A DNA stretch of 28,178 nt. It comes from Pseudomonadota bacterium (GTDB taxonomy: Bacteria > Pseudomonadota > Gammaproteobacteria > Pseudomonadales > Pseudomonadaceae). The notes under the pieces were generated by a model, which did no database searches, was not told the origin of the DNA, and was given only the letters and a program-made list of their open reading frames with translations. Of this stretch, positions 1-6,336 are shown in pieces. The first letter of the stretch is position 1, and each line of letters starts with the position of its first letter. Location of the stretch: the NCBI GenBank assembly GCA_023431055.1, contig JAEYXX010000064.1:1-28178 (forward strand), written 5' to 3'. The translations under genes and the position numbers were made by a program.

Positions 1-11
1 AATAGACGGTT

Positions 12-37
12 TCCACCCGGCCGCTGCGCTGGGTGGA
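12..37. other. Inverted repeat (hairpin) upstream of ardA
   Basis: TCCACCC (12-18) and GGGTGGA (31-37) form a perfect 7-bp stem with a 12-nt loop. Short T runs follow at 49-53 and 59-63, but not directly after the stem. It may be the terminator of a gene left of the window or part of the ardA leader. Confidence 0.35.
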
Positions 38-90
38 GCCTCCGCGATTTTTCCTGATTTTTTCACGACCGCCTTAGTCGCCCTAGTCGG

Positions 91-125
91 CAGGGGTTCA
101 TGCGCAGCGCAAGCGCAGAACCCTG
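91..125 (+). promoter_or_regulatory. Leader hairpin before ardA
   Basis: The arms CAGGGGTTC and GAACCCTG pair with one bulge, and inside them TGCGC pairs with GCGCA around a short loop. The structure ends just before the ardA ribosome binding site AAGGAG (132-137). ardA promoters of mobile elements are known to be active in single-stranded form after transfer. Whether this hairpin works that way is inference. Confidence 0.35.
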
Positions 126-145
126 AACACGAAGGAGCGAAAGCC

Positions 146-658
146 ATGAGCGAAGAAATCAGGATCTACGTTGCCGACCTGGCCGCCTACAACGCCGGTC
201 ATCTGCATGGCGTCTGGATCGACGCCACTCAGGAGCTGGACGATATCCAGGAACAGGTCGACACCATGCTGGCGGCCTCGCCGGTCGAGGGGGCGGAGGA
301 ATACGCCATTCACGACTACGAGGGCTTTGATGGCTATCCCCTGGGCGAATACGAAGGCTTGCAAACGGCACACGAGATCGCCTGCTTCATCGAGGAGTAC
401 CCCGAGTTCGGCGGCGCCCTGCTGGCTCACTTCAACGACCTGGAGCAGGCGCGCAAGGCCGCCGAGGAAGATTACTGCGGCTGCTACAGCTCGCTGGCTG
501 ACTACGCCCAGGAGCTGACCGAGGAAACCACCAGCATTCCGCAGCATCTGGCCATGTACATCGACTACCGCGCCATGGCCCGCGACATGGAGTACGGCGG
601 CGACCTGTTCACCCTGGAGACCGGCTTCGAGCAGGTGCATGTGTTCTGGAATCGCTAA
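146..658 (+). CDS. ardA: Antirestriction protein ArdA
   Basis: This 170-residue, very acidic protein matches the ArdA family in length and motifs. It starts with RIYVADLAAYNAGHLHGVW, has EEYAIHDYEGF in the middle, and has a tyrosine- and acid-rich C-terminal half. ArdA proteins mimic B-form DNA through surface carboxylates and occupy type I restriction-modification enzymes, protecting an element that has just entered a new host. The ATG at 146 lies 8 nt after AAGGAG. The gene stands alone, ended by a strong intrinsic terminator. An early position in a transferred element is usual for ardA. I see no truncation or missing block. Confidence 0.93.
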   Translation: MSEEIRIYVADLAAYNAGHLHGVWIDATQELDDIQEQVDTMLAASPVEGAEEYAIHDYEGFDGYPLGEYEGLQTAHEIACFIEEYPEFGGALLAHFNDLEQARKAAEEDYCGCYSSLADYAQELTEETTSIPQHLAMYIDYRAMARDMEYGGDLFTLETGFEQVHVFWNR

Positions 659-668
659 GCCAGCGGAA

Positions 669-699
669 GGCACCGGGGCGACCCGGTGCCTTGTTTTTT
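669..699 (+). terminator. Rho-independent terminator of ardA
   Basis: GGCACCGGG (669-677) pairs perfectly with CCCGGTGCC (682-690) around a GCGA loop, followed by TTGTTTTTT. The position, 10 nt after the ardA stop, is ideal. Confidence 0.93.
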
Positions 700-778
700 G
701 CGCCCCTGTCCTGCCGGCCACCCGCGCGCCCCACCCGGAAGGCTCACATAGGGGTGCGCGCACCTGGCGATCAGCCTG

Positions 779-804
779 CAGCAGGCGCCTTGTACCGCCT
801 GCTG
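779..804. repeat. 9-bp inverted repeat beside the phased array
   Basis: CAGCAGGCG (779-787) and CGCCTGCTG (796-804) are perfect inverted arms with an 8-nt spacer. It lies 12 bp before the first ACGG box. Without a following T run it is more likely an operator or structural site than a terminator. Confidence 0.55.
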
Positions 805-816
805 ATTGAGACCGTT

Positions 817-964
817 ACGGTCTTACGGTTTTACCCAAGTCCGTCGATCCGTATCCACGGATTTACGGATTGGTGGGGAAACGGATTTACGTTTTTACGG
901 ATTTACGGAAATCCGCAGATGCGGTTTTCCGGTTTTGCGGACAGCCGTAGACCCGTAAATCCGT
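817..964. repeat. 8-bp phased array of ACGG/CCGT boxes (candidate parS/operator)
   Basis: Reading every eighth base from 817 gives 19 consecutive tetramer positions. ACGG occurs at 817, 825, 857, 865, 881, 897 and 905. Its complement CCGT occurs at 841, 849, 945, 953 and 961. One-mismatch forms occur at 889 (ACGT), 913 (CCGC), 921 (GCGG), 929 (CCGG) and 937 (GCGG); only 833 (ACCC) and 873 (GTGG) are poor. The 4-bp spacers are mostly A/T. Four-base boxes with 4-bp AT-rich spacers are the known operator/centromere layout for ParG-type RHH proteins. Assignment to the partition system here is inference. Confidence 0.75.
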
Positions 965-1163
965 GGGCTGCACGCGCGGAGCCTAGCGTGCTTGGGCACC
1001 ATGGCCGGTGACGCGCGTAGATGGGCGTACACGGTCAGCGTCCAGACCGTCCCGGTATCAATCCTCTCCCCTCCTGCCTGCGTATTCGCCCAGACCCAAC
1101 CCGGCATGATCAAGCGCGACGGCTGCCGCACGGTGCACCTCCCACGTCAACGGAGGACACACC

Positions 1164-1535
1164 ATGTCGCAGTCAACCAATCTTTCCCATCACTCGCGTC
1201 GCATCGATCTCGATGCCCCGCTACACCGCAAGGCTGGGCCGACGGCGCATGCCATGCGGCCCGTGGAGGGCGCTGACGAGGCGCAAACACCGCAAGCCTG
1301 CCCTACCCCTCGCTACCTCACAAACAACGAAGCAGCGGACTTCCTTCGGCTTTCTCCACGCACGCTGGAGAAGCAGCGGGTAATCGGCGGAGGGCCGCGC
1401 TTTCACAAGTTCGGCCGACGTGTGATGTACGCGCTCGCCGATCTCGAAGCCTGGGCCAGTGAGCGCAGTTTCGAGACCACCTTCGACCCCGAGTACATCG
1501 ACCGCCACCCGGGAGCGCAGCGTGATGATCAGTGA
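1164..1535 (+). CDS. Helix-turn-helix DNA-binding protein (excisionase/AlpA-like)
   Basis: A 123-residue protein whose C-terminal half carries an HTH_17-type winged helix: YLTNNEAADFLRLSPRTLEK, then GGGPRFHKFGRRVMY and DLEAWASER (about residues 51-102). Such proteins act as small transcription regulators or recombination directionality factors in ICEs. The first 45 residues are low-complexity and of no recognised family, so the true start could be further in, but GGAGG at 1152-1156 supports the ATG at 1164. The stop overlaps the repA start, so the two are probably co-transcribed and translationally coupled. Its DNA target cannot be read from the sequence. Confidence 0.85.
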   Translation: MSQSTNLSHHSRRIDLDAPLHRKAGPTAHAMRPVEGADEAQTPQACPTPRYLTNNEAADFLRLSPRTLEKQRVIGGGPRFHKFGRRVMYALADLEAWASERSFETTFDPEYIDRHPGAQRDDQ

Positions 1536-2374
1536 AACCTTCGTCTATGAATTGCCGGCATCTCCATTTGACTTCGCAGAGCGAGCAACTGGATCTGTTC
1601 CGCGCCCTGCCGGGGGATATGGCGCCACGCGACGCCCAGGATCTGATGGCGCATCCGTTCTTCTCGCTGGCCAAGTCGCGGCGCACCGTACCGATCGACT
1701 TTCGCTCGGGCGAGGTGACAGTACGTGTAGAGGGCACGCTGGAGCATGGCATCGCTACGATCTGGGACGCCGACATCCTGATCTGGGCGGCCAGCCAGAT
1801 CGTCGAAGCACGAGATGCGGGCATTCCCACTTCGCGCCTGATGCGTGCGACGCCCTACCAGATTCTGCGCTTCATCGGCCGCGGCACCTCGCTGCGCGAC
1901 TACCAGCGCCTGAAGGCTGCCCTGGATCGGCTGCAGTCGACCAGCGTGGCCACCTCGATCCGCGAGACTACTGGCCGGCGGCTGCACCGATTTTCCTGGA
2001 TCAACGAGTGGAAGGAGCTGGCCGCGGCGGATGGCCGGCCGCTGGGCATCGAGCTGATCCTGCCGGACTGGTTCTACAGCGGGGTGCTGGATCAGGCCCT
2101 GGTGCTGACCATCGACCCGGCCTACTTCCGTCTCACCGGCGGCATCGAGCGCTGGCTGTATCGCCTAGTGCGCAAGCACGGCGGCAAGCAGGAGGACGGC
2201 TGGCAGTTCGACTTTCGCCATCTGTACCGAAAATCGGGCAGCTCGGCGCGCTATTCGGACTTTGCTTTGGATGTGCGTGCTCTGGTGGCCCGACAACCAC
2301 TTCCGGGGTATCACCTGGAGGTCGTTCACCTGCCCCCATCGACCGAGTTGCTCGCCTTCCGGCGCGTGCCGTAG
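1532..2374 (+). CDS. repA: Replication initiator protein RepA (RPA family)
   Basis: The 280-residue product resembles the plasmid replication initiator A family seen in broad-host-range plasmids and Tn4371-like ICEs. Typical segments are LMAHPFFSLAKSRRTVPIDF near residue 40 and the GIATIWDADILIWAASQI block near 75-92. I chose the GTG at 1532 because it overlaps the stop of the HTH gene; an ATG at 1547 would remove five residues and has no ribosome binding site. The protein should bind the iterons just downstream (2414-2477). Replication genes in ICEs are thought to stabilise the excised circle. A long competing frame (1459-2622) is a shadow. Confidence 0.88.
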   Translation: MKPSSMNCRHLHLTSQSEQLDLFRALPGDMAPRDAQDLMAHPFFSLAKSRRTVPIDFRSGEVTVRVEGTLEHGIATIWDADILIWAASQIVEARDAGIPTSRLMRATPYQILRFIGRGTSLRDYQRLKAALDRLQSTSVATSIRETTGRRLHRFSWINEWKELAAADGRPLGIELILPDWFYSGVLDQALVLTIDPAYFRLTGGIERWLYRLVRKHGGKQEDGWQFDFRHLYRKSGSSARYSDFALDVRALVARQPLPGYHLEVVHLPPSTELLAFRRVP

Positions 2375-2380
2375 ACGGCA

Positions 2381-2389
2381 CGGGGATAA
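2381..2389 (-). promoter_or_regulatory. Possible DnaA box
   Basis: CGGGGATAA matches the reverse DnaA consensus TGTGGATAA at 7 of 9 positions and sits just before the iterons. Weak on its own. Confidence 0.2.
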
Positions 2390-2413
2390 CTTGCGGACAA
2401 GCTGTGAATGCAG

Positions 2414-2477
2414 TCGTGCTATCAGGCGCAACCGGGCTCGTGCTATCAGGCGCATCCCCATCGTGCTATCAGGCGCA
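2414..2477 (+). repeat. Three iterons, candidate oriV
   Basis: TCGTGCTATCAGGCGCA occurs three times without mismatch, at 2414-2430, 2438-2454 and 2461-2477. The start-to-start spacing is 24 and 23 bp, about two helical turns, so all copies face nearly the same side of the DNA. They lie 40 bp after repA, are all in the same direction, and are followed by an AT-rich tract. This is the classic layout of an iteron-controlled origin bound by its initiator. Confidence 0.85.
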
Positions 2478-2520
2478 CGAACTCCGCTGCAGGCTACGAC
2501 TGGCGGGCCTTTCAGCTCCC

Positions 2521-2557
2521 CTTAACTTAACTAACTTAAAAGCTCTAACTTGTTATT
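2521..2557. other. AT-rich tract, candidate DNA unwinding element
   Basis: CTTAACTTAACTAACTTAAA is followed by a short A/T-rich stretch up to about 2557, in a strongly G+C-rich setting. Repeated AACTTA/TAACT units 44 bp after the last iteron fit the melting region of an iteron origin. Confidence 0.55.
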
Positions 2558-2572
2558 GGGGCAGCGCCTGTG

Positions 2573-2581
2573 TGTGGACAG
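2573..2581 (-). promoter_or_regulatory. Possible DnaA box
   Basis: TGTGGACAG matches TGTGGATAA at 7 of 9 positions and lies after the AT-rich tract. The location is sensible for an origin, but the match is weak. Confidence 0.25.
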
Positions 2582-2618
2582 GTGCTGATCGGGGCAGTCT
2601 GACCGGGGAGATCCGGCC

Positions 2619-3257
2619 ATGATCGTCGCCCTGCTCAACCAGAAAGGCGGGGTGGGCAAGACCACCCTGGCCACCCATATCGCCGGCGAACTGGCCCTGC
2701 GCGGACAGAACGTCATCTTGCTCGATGCCGACCCACAGGGCTCGGCACTGGACTGGACACAACGGCGCAGCCAGCATGGTTTGCCCAGGCTGTTCAGCGC
2801 CGTCGGCCTGGCGCGCGAGACGCTGCACCAGGAAGCTCCAGAGCTCGCTCGTCGCGCCGATCACATCATCATCGACGGGCCACCGCGCATCGCCGCCCTC
2901 GCCCGCTCGGCGTTGCTGGCGGCAGATCGCGTGTTGATCCCGGTACAGCCCAGCCCCTACGACCTGTGGGCCAGCGCGGAGATGGTCAACCTGATCCGCG
3001 AGGCACAGGTGTTCAGGCCCACGCTGCGCGCGGCGTTTGCCATCAATCGCCGCGTCAGCACCACGGTGATCGGCCGGGAAGCCCGCGGCGCCTTGGCCGA
3101 GCAGCCGCTACCGGCACTGCAGGCAGAGGTACGCCAGCGCATCGTCTTCGCCGAAAGCGTGGCAGCCGGTCGCCTGGCGCGTGAACTGGCGCCGGACAGC
3201 GCCGCCGCGCGCGAGGTCAGCAGCCTGGTCGACGAGCTGCTGAGGTGGTCACCATGA
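2619..3257 (+). CDS. parA: ParA-family partition ATPase
   Basis: This 212-residue protein begins with the deviant Walker A motif NQKGGVGKTTLATH (signature lysine K9, P-loop lysine K14). LLDADPQGSALDW gives Walker A' and DHIIIDGPP gives Walker B. Its length and lack of an N-terminal HTH place it with small type Ib ParA/ParF-like ATPases, which segregate DNA with a small RHH partner and do not autoregulate directly. The next gene encodes such an RHH protein and overlaps the parA stop by ATGA. GGGGAG at 2606-2611 supports the start. It should act with the candidate centromere at 817-964 to maintain the excised or replicating element. Confidence 0.93.
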   Translation: MIVALLNQKGGVGKTTLATHIAGELALRGQNVILLDADPQGSALDWTQRRSQHGLPRLFSAVGLARETLHQEAPELARRADHIIIDGPPRIAALARSALLAADRVLIPVQPSPYDLWASAEMVNLIREAQVFRPTLRAAFAINRRVSTTVIGREARGALAEQPLPALQAEVRQRIVFAESVAAGRLARELAPDSAAAREVSSLVDELLRWSP

Positions 3258-3496
3258 GCGGCAAGCGCATCGGTATCGGTGCACGCCCGCTGGCCGATCC
3301 GCAGGCCGAAGCCTGGATACGCCAGGGCGCCGCCGTCGACAGCGGCAAGGCCGAGCGCTACAGCGCCCGGCTGACGCTGGACGTGACGCCGGCACTGCGC
3401 ACGCGCATCAAGCTGGCGGCCTTCGACCGCGGCGTGACCATGGCGGAAATGCTGCGCGAAGTGCTGGAGCAGCAGTTTCCGGAGAGCGCGTCATGA
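3254..3496 (+). CDS. Small ribbon-helix-helix protein, candidate ParG-like partner
   Basis: An 80-residue protein with a basic, probably flexible N-terminus and a C-terminal RHH fold at about residues 36-77: ARLTLDVTPALRTRIKLAAF, then a helix ending in MLREVLEQQF. This two-part layout matches ParG-type centromere-binding proteins, whose mobile N-terminal arm stimulates ParA ATPase. The ATG at 3254 overlaps the parA stop, with GAGGTGG upstream; a GTG at 3245 would add three residues. No sequence signature fixes the family, so the function rests on fold, position and the phased array at 817-964. It could instead be only an operon repressor. Confidence 0.7.
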   Translation: MSGKRIGIGARPLADPQAEAWIRQGAAVDSGKAERYSARLTLDVTPALRTRIKLAAFDRGVTMAEMLREVLEQQFPESAS

Positions 3497-4020
3497 CGTT
3501 GTGTGCTCGCGGCATGCGGTGGCCACTGGCGCTGCTCGCCGGCAGCCTGGCAGCAATGGGTTGGGCAACGATTGCAACGTCGCCACCACGGCTGGTCTAC
3601 AACGCGTCCGACAGCGTGCCCGTCGGCTGGTACCGCATTTCGCCGGCCAACTCGTCGGAGCCGGGCGATCTGGTGCTGGTTCATCTACCGCCGGAGGCAA
3701 GGTCGCTGGCGGCGCAGCGCGGCTACCTGCCGGCGAACGTGCCGCTGTTGAAGACCGTGGCGGCGATGGCGCCGCAGCGGGTGTGCATGTTGGGCAGTCA
3801 GGTGCGTATCGATGGCGTCGTTGTTGCCAGGCGCATGAGGAGGGATCGACAGGGGCGCGCGCTGCCAACCTGGCAGGCCTGCCGGCGCCTGGTTGGCGAC
3901 GAGCTGTTCCTGCTCAGCAGCAGCAACCCGGCGTCGTTTGACAGCCGCTACTTCGGCCCGATATCCGCCGACGCGGTGATCGGTCGGGCGCAGCCCTTGT
4001 GGCTGGAGTCGCGTCGATGA
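3493..4020 (+). CDS. traF: Conjugative transfer signal peptidase TraF (S26 family)
   Basis: A 175-residue membrane-anchored serine peptidase. One hydrophobic segment lies at residues 10-27. The catalytic serine is probably Ser41 in NASDSVPVGWYRI and the general base Lys87 in VPLLKTVAAM. The SFDSRYFGPI motif near the C-terminus is the conserved final S26 box. In RP4, TraF cyclises the TrbC pilin, and the trbC gene is present at 20972. The ATG overlaps the stop of the RHH gene. All key residues appear intact. Confidence 0.92.
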   Translation: MTLCARGMRWPLALLAGSLAAMGWATIATSPPRLVYNASDSVPVGWYRISPANSSEPGDLVLVHLPPEARSLAAQRGYLPANVPLLKTVAAMAPQRVCMLGSQVRIDGVVVARRMRRDRQGRALPTWQACRRLVGDELFLLSSSNPASFDSRYFGPISADAVIGRAQPLWLESRR

Positions 4021-4373
4021 GCTGGCCGTTTCCCTGTCGCCCCGCCTGCCGACTGCATGCGCTCGACGTGCGCGGTCGCGGGCCGCCTGGCTGCAGATAC
4101 CTCTGCCCTCGCCTGCCGGCCAGGAGCTTTGGAAGTCGCCATTCTGCCTCCCCTGATTACCCAGCTCAGCAGCGCAAAGGCACGGAAAAAGCGGAGGGCA
4201 AGATAAAAGGGGGCGGCACTTCGTTGGCCCGAAAAGCAGTCTGCACGGGGGTTGGCGGCGACGCAGCGCCGGTATCGCCAGGTGCCAAAATCGTGTTCGC
4301 CCCACAGCGACAAAGGTCCAGGAGCGTGCCTGATACGCCGTACTGCGATCAACTTGGAGGAGTCTTAACATGA
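4017..4373 (+). CDS. Doubtful 118-codon ORF between traF and the relaxase
   Basis: The frame starts with an ATG overlapping the traF stop (ATGA) and ends with a TGA overlapping the relaxase ATG, so it fits the coupled operon style. The translation resembles no family I know, is rich in Cys, Arg and Pro, and loses the strong third-position G/C bias after its first third. The segment is at least equally likely to be non-coding and to hold the oriT. The relaxase has its own ribosome binding site (TTGGAGGAG), so coupling is not needed. Confidence 0.25.
   Translation: MSWPFPCRPACRLHALDVRGRGPPGCRYLCPRLPARSFGSRHSASPDYPAQQRKGTEKAEGKIKGGGTSLARKAVCTGVGGDAAPVSPGAKIVFAPQRQRSRSVPDTPYCDQLGGVLT
4021..4369. 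other. Spacer between traF and relaxase, possible oriT region
   Basis: About 350 bp without a convincing gene, directly upstream of the relaxase gene, where oriT often lies in MOBP systems. Base composition is more A-rich than the neighbouring genes (for example near 4175-4210). The only inverted repeat I see is short: GGCGA (4256-4260) with TCGCC (4275-4279). I find no RP4-type nic consensus, so this is a positional suggestion only. Confidence 0.25.
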
Positions 4374-6319
4374 GCAAAGGAAGCCGTCCGGACGACGAAT
4401 TGCGCTTTCGCCCGCAGCCGGGTAAGCCGCAGCAACGCGGCCAACCCTTCGTCAACCAGGTGCTGCGCCAGGCCAACAAGGCCGGTACCGGAAAGCCGCG
4501 CAAGGCGAGCCACCAGCCCGGCGCCCGCCTCGGCCGCGGGCATGTCGCCGCGCGTTTCAGCACGAAGCAACTGCCGTCCAACGCCCGTCGCGTCACCATC
4601 AAGACGCGCTTGGTAAACCTACGCCAGGCCGGCAAGCGCTCGACCGCGAGCCACCTGCGCTATATCGAGCGCGACGGCGTCAGTCGCGAGGGCGATCCGG
4701 GTCAGGCCTACGGGCCCTTGACCGACCAGGCCGACCTAAATGTGTTCGAGGAGCGCGGCCGGGACGACCGCCACCAGTTTCGCTTTATCGTCTCGCCTGA
4801 GGATGCCGAGCAGCTCGACGATCTGCGCACCTATACCCGCCACCTGATGAGCCGGATGGAGGCCGACCTCGGCACCCGCCTCGACTGGGTGGCGGTCGAC
4901 CACTGGAACACCGACAACCCGCACACCCATATCGTCCTGCGCGGCAAGGACGACACCGGCAAGGACCTGGTGATCGCCCGCGACTACATCGCCGAGGGCA
5001 TGCGCAACCGCGCCTCGGAGCTGGCCACCGAATGGCTGGGACCGCGTACCGAGCTGGAGATCCAGCAGAGCCTGCAGCGAGAGGTGCAGCAGGAGCGTTT
5101 CACCAGCCTGGATCGCTCCCTGCTGCGCGAACACCAGACCGGCGTGCTCAGCCTGAAATCGCTCGCCAACCATCCGCGCCGGCAGTTGCTGATCGGCCGC
5201 CTGCAGCAATTGCAGAAGCTTGAACTCGCCCATGAAGTTCGGCCAGGACAATGGATCCTGCGTGACGACACCGAGGCCACCCTGCGCGCCATGGGCGAGC
5301 GTGGCGATATCGTGCGCACGATGCAGCGGGCCATGGGGGGCCTGCAGCGAGAGCTGGCGGTCTTCGAGCCGGGCAAGGATGGTTCTGTTGTGGTCGGTAG
5401 GATCGTATCCAAGGGCCTGGCCGACGAGCTAAACGACCGTGGCTATTTGGTGGTCGACGGGCTCGACGGCAAGGCCCACTACCTGGCCCTGCCGGCCCGT
5501 ACGGAGCTGGCCGACTACCCCATCGGCGGCGTGGTGGAAACACGCAGTCTGAGCGAGCCGCGCGCGGTGGATCGCTCGATTGCTTCGCTGGCTGCGGACG
5601 GCCTTTATCGAACCGATCATCACCTGGCCCTGGCACGCTCGCAGTCGAGCGACGGACATGATCCTGATGCACTGATCGAGCGTCATGTGCGCCGCCTCGA
5701 AGCCCTGCGCCGGGCCGGTATCGTCGAGCGGTTGGCCGAGGGTGTCTGGCGGGTGCCGGCCGACCTGCCCGAGCAAGGCCGGCAGCATGATGCTCGCCGC
5801 CTGGGCGATGTCGCCGTCGAGCTGCGCACACCGCTGCCCCTCGAGCAGCAGGTACGCGCCGTCGGCGCGACCTGGCTGGACCAACAGCTGATCGGCGGCA
5901 ACCGCGAGCTGGTAGACAAGGGCTTCGGCAAGGAGGTGCGCGAAGCGTTGCGACAGCGTGCTGACTTCCTGGTGGAACAGGGCCTGGCCGAACGCCGGGG
6001 CCAACGCGTGGTGCTCGCACGCAACCTGCTGGCCACCCTGCGCGGACGTGAGCTGACGGCGGCATCGCGCGAGCTCTCAGCACAGACGGGCATGCAATAT
6101 CGCCCGGCGGTCGAGGGCCAGCACGTCAGCGGGATCTACCGACGCAGCGTGCAACTGGCCAGCGGCCGTTATGCCCTGCTCGACGATGGCATCGGTTTCA
6201 GCCTGGTGCCGTGGAAGCCGGTGATCGAGCAGAAGCTCGGGCAGAGCGTGTCGGCGGTGATTCAGGGCAACAGCATCTCCTGGCAACTGGGTCGCCAGCG
6301 CGGGCCGTCGATTGGTTGA
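4370..6319 (+). CDS. MOBP (VirD2-like) relaxase with DUF3363-type C-terminus
   Basis: A 649-residue relaxase that nicks oriT and leads the strand into the recipient. The relaxase domain is at about residues 75-230: the likely nicking tyrosine is Tyr98 in SHLRYIERDG, and the metal-binding histidines are His185 and His187 in NPHTHIVLRG, with His178 before them. The long C-terminal part, about residues 240-640, resembles the DUF3363 region of Tn4371-like relaxases. The start follows TTGGAGGAG by about 9 nt. A basic, proline-rich N-terminal extension of about 70 residues precedes the catalytic domain. The protein should deliver DNA to TraG (17550-19541). The cargo begins directly after its stop. 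Confidence 0.93.
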   Translation: MSKGSRPDDELRFRPQPGKPQQRGQPFVNQVLRQANKAGTGKPRKASHQPGARLGRGHVAARFSTKQLPSNARRVTIKTRLVNLRQAGKRSTASHLRYIERDGVSREGDPGQAYGPLTDQADLNVFEERGRDDRHQFRFIVSPEDAEQLDDLRTYTRHLMSRMEADLGTRLDWVAVDHWNTDNPHTHIVLRGKDDTGKDLVIARDYIAEGMRNRASELATEWLGPRTELEIQQSLQREVQQERFTSLDRSLLREHQTGVLSLKSLANHPRRQLLIGRLQQLQKLELAHEVRPGQWILRDDTEATLRAMGERGDIVRTMQRAMGGLQRELAVFEPGKDGSVVVGRIVSKGLADELNDRGYLVVDGLDGKAHYLALPARTELADYPIGGVVETRSLSEPRAVDRSIASLAADGLYRTDHHLALARSQSSDGHDPDALIERHVRRLEALRRAGIVERLAEGVWRVPADLPEQGRQHDARRLGDVAVELRTPLPLEQQVRAVGATWLDQQLIGGNRELVDKGFGKEVREALRQRADFLVEQGLAERRGQRVVLARNLLATLRGRELTAASRELSAQTGMQYRPAVEGQHVSGIYRRSVQLASGRYALLDDGIGFSLVPWKPVIEQKLGQSVSAVIQGNSISWQLGRQRGPSIG

Positions 6320-6326
6320 GCAATCG
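6309..6326. terminator. Weak hairpin at the relaxase stop
   Basis: CGATTG (6309-6314) and CAATCG (6321-6326) pair around a 6-nt loop that contains the relaxase stop codon. It separates two convergent genes and could act on both strands, but there is no T tract on either side. Confidence 0.25.
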
Positions 6327-6336
6327 GCGCCGGGGC

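Larger units (their letters stand above)
700..1163. other. Gene-free region with structured repeats
   Basis: No reading frame here has coding character. A 106-codon frame starting at 691 begins inside the ardA terminator and crosses the repeat array, so I do not accept it. The region holds an inverted repeat (779-804), the phased ACGG array (817-964), and a small inverted repeat ACGGTC (1031-1036) / GACCGT (1045-1050). It precedes the HTH-repA operon and probably carries its promoter. Confidence 0.7.

Noticed and set aside
691..1011. 106-codon frame after ardA
   Set aside because: Begins in the ardA terminator and runs through the phased repeat array; its peptide simply reflects the repeats.
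2414..2477. Short CRISPR array
   Set aside because: Only three 17-nt repeats with 6-7-nt spacers, next to repA. This is an iteron layout, not CRISPR.
1459..2622. 387-codon frame overlapping repA
   Set aside because: It covers repA in another frame, has no family resemblance, and is rich in Arg, Pro and Gly as expected of a shadow in high-G+C DNA. RepA is clearly recognisable.
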